A stretch of DNA of 8,661 nt from Bacteroidota bacterium (lineage in GTDB: Bacteria; Bacteroidota; Bacteroidia; Chitinophagales; Saprospiraceae): contig QQUB01000085.1 of assembly GCA_008501835.1 (NCBI GenBank), positions 1-8,661 of the forward strand, in the 5' to 3' direction. The translations under genes and the position numbers were made by a program. Under the pieces are notes generated by a model. The model saw nothing but the letters and a program-made list of their open reading frames with translations, was not told where the DNA came from and searched no databases. Shown here piece by piece: positions 6,280 through 8,661 of the stretch (its first letter is position 1; the number at the start of each line of letters is the position of its first letter).

Positions 6280-6306
6280 TTTGAAAAACAAACTCGACCT
6301 CATACC

Positions 6307-7395
6307 ATGATCTATGAACAAACGCTAGCCCGTAATAATGAACGGCGAGACTCAGGAATTGCCCTCCCAGAGTCTGTTCAACGGTATATTGAAAGATGGA
6401 TGGACAGGCAACATCGTGGGGATGTTGTACTGCTAAACAAGGTATCTGAGCTCAATTTCATCCATGCAGCGAGCCGAAACCAGCCTGGTACTCCCGGTAT
6501 AAGCTGTATTGTATGTTTACTACGGATCAATGATATCCCTCACATCAATGCCTTTTTTAAAGCAGTAAATCAACATCTGAACAGAGGCGGTTTGTTTATT
6601 GGTTGTCTTGAAACCTGCGAAGATCGTAAAAACAGAATTTTGACAGGCTCTAAATGGCCGGTCAACAAGTTTAATTACTTTTTCGATTATTTACGCAAGC
6701 AGGTTTGGCCCAAAGTTCCACTCATCAGCCGTTCTTATTACTCTCTGGCAGGGGAAACCGACCGTGTCATTTCAGCAATGGAAGCCTACGGTCGGCTTTT
6801 CTCTTGTGGTTTCACGATCAAGGGAAAACAAAAAATAAATGACCTGCTTTTTTTCACGGCTGAAAAAAAGACAGATCCTGATTTCAAAATCAAGCCTTAT
6901 TGCGGCACTTTTATTTGCCTGAACAGGGTGGGTAAAAATGGCAAAAAAGTAAAAATTTATAAACTCAGGACCATGTATCCCTATTCCGAATTTATTCAGG
7001 AATATATTTTTAAGGAAAATGGTTTGGGAGAAGGCTGTAAATTCAAAAATGATCCCCGAATTACTCCACTGGGAAGATACTTAAGAAAATACTGGATTGA
7101 TGAACTACCTATGCTGTATAATCTTGCCAAAGGTGATGTGAAAGTTTTTGGTGTACGCCCCTTAAGCCCCCATTATTTCAGCCTATACTCCGAAGAGTAC
7201 AAAACATACCGCTCCCAATTCAAACCGGGACTGATTCCGCCTTTATATGTGGAAATCCCGGAAACCATTGAAGACGTCATGAAGATTGAAAAAAGATACC
7301 TGGAGGCTTACGAAAAAAGTCCATTGCTAACGGATTTGAAATACACCTTCAGGGCATTTTATAACATCTTTATAAAATGCGTCAGAAGCCATTGA
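6307..7395 (+). CDS. Sugar-1-phosphate transferase (bacterial sugar transferase family) with methyltransferase-like N-terminal region and no re-entrant membrane helix
   Basis: Homologue of polyprenyl-phosphate sugar-1-phosphate transferases (PglC/WcaJ/WbaP type), which start glycan synthesis by loading a sugar phosphate on undecaprenyl phosphate. Numbering from ATG 6307 (362 residues): RVGKNGKKVKIYKLRTM (207-223), KFKNDPRITPLGRYLRK (245-261), D265-E266-L-P, matching the catalytic Asp-Glu dyad, GDVKVFGVRPL (276-286) and KPGLIPP (306-312). The hydrophobic KR-x-x-D re-entrant helix normally just before the RxGKNG segment is absent; PYCGTFICLN stands there. Residues 1-185 resemble a degenerate class I methyltransferase (INAFFKAVNQHLNRGGLF, 80-97, and GRLFSCGF, 162-169) without a glycine-rich SAM motif. 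A TTG at 6262 is in frame but lies in a hairpin loop; ATG 6307 is preferred. I recall similar proteins in Bacteroidota. It is probably the first gene of its transcript and convergent with lacZ. Confidence 0.85.
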   Translation: MIYEQTLARNNERRDSGIALPESVQRYIERWMDRQHRGDVVLLNKVSELNFIHAASRNQPGTPGISCIVCLLRINDIPHINAFFKAVNQHLNRGGLFIGCLETCEDRKNRILTGSKWPVNKFNYFFDYLRKQVWPKVPLISRSYYSLAGETDRVISAMEAYGRLFSCGFTIKGKQKINDLLFFTAEKKTDPDFKIKPYCGTFICLNRVGKNGKKVKIYKLRTMYPYSEFIQEYIFKENGLGEGCKFKNDPRITPLGRYLRKYWIDELPMLYNLAKGDVKVFGVRPLSPHYFSLYSEEYKTYRSQFKPGLIPPLYVEIPETIEDVMKIEKRYLEAYEKSPLLTDLKYTFRAFYNIFIKCVRSH

Positions 7396-7413
7396 TAACT
7401 CATTAATTATCAA
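7392..7413. terminator. AT-rich inverted repeat between convergent genes, weak terminator candidate
   Basis: TTGATAA (7392-7398) and TTATCAA (7407-7413) form a 7-bp stem with an 8-nt loop that spans the 7-bp gap and both stop codons of the convergent sugar transferase and beta-galactosidase genes. It contains only one G-C pair and no immediate T-tract on either strand, so its strength as a terminator is doubtful. The position is what makes it worth listing. Confidence 0.25.
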
Positions 7414-8661
7414 ATCCTACCGGTGTTATCCTAAAAGAATAATCATATTTTTTTTCAGATAGTGTATATTCATCGTGCACGTGCCTTCCCCAGGACGTAT
7501 CTCCACCAAGTCCCATTTGTTTTAAATCAATATTCCAGGAAATAACTGCTCCCGGTATCAAATCAGCGCCGTGTTTTGAAGTGACAGGAACTAGACCGGA
7601 GGCTGATTCTGCCCCTTTCTTTCCAGCAACAAAATCCAGCTCTTCCATTTTTAATTGCCAGGCACTCATCGAAAGCGGAACAGAAGTCGTTGACACCTTT
7701 AAACCCTGACCATTCTTATTGGTAAGTGACATCCACCTGACCTCAGTTTTATTACCGGATTCCTGAGGCCTGGGGTAGCGATGTAGTTGTTCCCAAACCT
7801 GCCCTTGCCAAATTCCAGTTTCTCCTGAAGATTTCCGATCCCAATAGGTCTCATGAGGCCCTTTGCCGTACCATTGCATGAACTGAAACTCATCAGGTAA
7901 TTCCCATTGCAGGCCGACCCTCGGGATCTTAGGCAATTCTTCATCCCTCGACTCATACAGATAATGAATATCTATAGAAGCATCTGACCTAACAGAATAA
8001 GTGACCCAAACCTTCGCATTATTCATTGCGTGCAAATCATATCTAACTTTAAAGGTGACCACCTCCGGTTCAACATCCAATAGTTCTTCAAAAGTGGAAA
8101 TGGCCATACTTCCTGCATCTTTCCATATTTCAGCCCATTTATGCATACCATTACCAAGGTCATTATCCGTAGGAGGTCTCCAAAAATTAGGTTGCATTCC
8201 TTTAGACAAAAGTGATTTCCCGTCTACCTCATAATGAAGTAGTTCCCCCCTGTATTTATGAAGTGCTACCAAAAAATTCTGTCCTTGAATAAATAAAGTA
8301 TCCGTAGAGGAATAGGTTTTCAAATCAGCAAATCTTCCGTTGTTTTCCACCTCGTTGTTGTAAGATATTTGATTGAGCGCAAATTCTTCCCAGGCTATTT
8401 GATGTCCCATTGGAATTAAAGCATCGCCATCGTTATTCAAGGCACTTATTTTCAAAAGGTATTCTTGACCATTGGAAAAATCCATTGTAGGCAATTTGAT
8501 GGAAAACTCTTTTTTTTCCTGAGGAGCAACGGTCCCCATATTGATAAAACCGCTGGTCCGTTCAATTCCATCTTCTTTTAAGGACCATTTAAATTTTCGG
8601 TCATTCAAACCTTTAAAAAAGTTCTTGTTGTGAACCCTAAACTCACCATTTCGCAAGTTTA
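7403..8661 (-). CDS. Beta-galactosidase (GH2, LacZ type), C-terminal part, truncated by right window edge
   Basis: Glycoside hydrolase family 2 enzyme; the visible ~419 residues match domains 4 and 5 of LacZ-type beta-galactosidases. The frame is open through the right edge (an Asn codon precedes the TTG at 8656), so the TTG is internal and the N-terminal domains and catalytic TIM barrel lie outside. Numbering from that TTG: an immunoglobulin-like domain 4 (about 1-90, ending in IAWEEF), then domain 5 with NFWRPPTDNDLGNG (152-165), YGKGPHETYWDR (258-269), RYPRPQESGNKTEVRW (287-302), GLGGDTSWG (376-384) and a C-terminal EKKYDYSFRI strand. No internal stop or frameshift is seen. Catalytic glutamates cannot be checked. 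In Bacteroidota such enzymes are often exported to the periplasm, but the signal region is not visible. It is convergent with the sugar transferase gene and probably belongs to a separate catabolic unit. Confidence 0.92.
   Translation of the reverse strand, partial: NLRNGEFRVHNKNFFKGLNDRKFKWSLKEDGIERTSGFINMGTVAPQEKKEFSIKLPTMDFSNGQEYLLKISALNNDGDALIPMGHQIAWEEFALNQISYNNEVENNGRFADLKTYSSTDTLFIQGQNFLVALHKYRGELLHYEVDGKSLLSKGMQPNFWRPPTDNDLGNGMHKWAEIWKDAGSMAISTFEELLDVEPEVVTFKVRYDLHAMNNAKVWVTYSVRSDASIDIHYLYESRDEELPKIPRVGLQWELPDEFQFMQWYGKGPHETYWDRKSSGETGIWQGQVWEQLHRYPRPQESGNKTEVRWMSLTNKNGQGLKVSTTSVPLSMSAWQLKMEELDFVAGKKGAESASGLVPVTSKHGADLIPGAVISWNIDLKQMGLGGDTSWGRHVHDEYTLSEKKYDYSFRITPVGFDN

Larger units (their letters stand above)
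5915..6306. promoter_or_regulatory. Gene-free regulatory/leader region before the sugar transferase gene
   Basis: About 390 bp with no credible open reading frame between the AraC stop and the chosen ATG of the sugar transferase gene. It is AT-rich and holds three AGGAT copies, a 17-bp TTTGACT dyad, a 14-bp perfect palindrome and two long, mutually overlapping inverted repeats close to the ATG. It must carry the promoter of the downstream gene unless that gene depends on read-through. I could not find a clean match to the Bacteroidota -33/-7 promoter (TTTG and TAnnTTTG) at correct spacing on the + strand. Confidence 0.6.

Noticed and set aside
6262..6306. TTG-initiated N-terminal extension of the sugar transferase
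   Set aside because: The TTG lies in the loop of a 15-bp hairpin, the 15 extra residues show no family resemblance, and a good ATG follows at 6307.
7699..8234. Open frames on both strands inside the beta-galactosidase gene
   Set aside because: They overlap a long, well-conserved GH2 coding region and show no recognisable protein features.

Overview
The window looks like part of an exopolysaccharide / cell-surface glycan locus from a member of the Bacteroidota, possibly a Saprospiria-like lineage. The basis is indirect: the DNA is moderately AT-rich, none of the start codons has a convincing Shine-Dalgarno sequence, and several proteins have a Bacteroidota flavour. These are the AraC domain of the type found at the C-terminus of hybrid two-component regulators, the soluble-looking sugar transferase with an N-terminal extension, and the LacZ-type GH2 enzyme. 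No phylogenetic test was possible.

Left part (1-2690): the C-terminal half of a UbiA-family polyprenyl-phosphate phosphoribosyltransferase runs in from the left edge. Its stop codon is followed with no gap by a GT-C type membrane glycosyltransferase (GT39/ArnT-like). A HAD-IB phosphatase lies convergently behind it, with a 6-bp overlap of the stop ends. The three fit one chemistry: PRPP is loaded onto a lipid carrier, the 5-phosphate is removed, and a lipid-carried pentofuranose is transferred outside the inner membrane. The assignment as a pathway is inference.

Middle part (2720-5914): a tight + strand cluster with gaps of 14 and 6 nt and then a 23-nt overlap. It encodes an uncharacterised eight-helix membrane protein with an EE-x-SWGQR signature, a non-hydrolysing UDP-GlcNAc 2-epimerase (wecB), a cytoplasmic NodB-like deacetylase homologue with an atypical metal motif, and a stand-alone AraC DNA-binding domain.

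Non-coding leader (5915-6306): about 390 bp without a gene but rich in dyad symmetry. It holds a TTTGACT/AGTCAAA dyad, a perfect 14-bp palindrome, and two long inverted repeats whose arms can pair in mutually exclusive ways immediately before the next gene. This is the least explained part of the window.

Right part (6307-8661): a sugar-1-phosphate transferase that keeps the catalytic Asp-Glu core but lacks the usual hydrophobic re-entrant helix and instead has a degenerate methyltransferase-like N-terminal region. Convergent with it, 7 bp away, is the C-terminal part of a LacZ-type beta-galactosidase that runs off the right edge. No tRNA, rRNA, CRISPR array, transposase or phage gene was seen.
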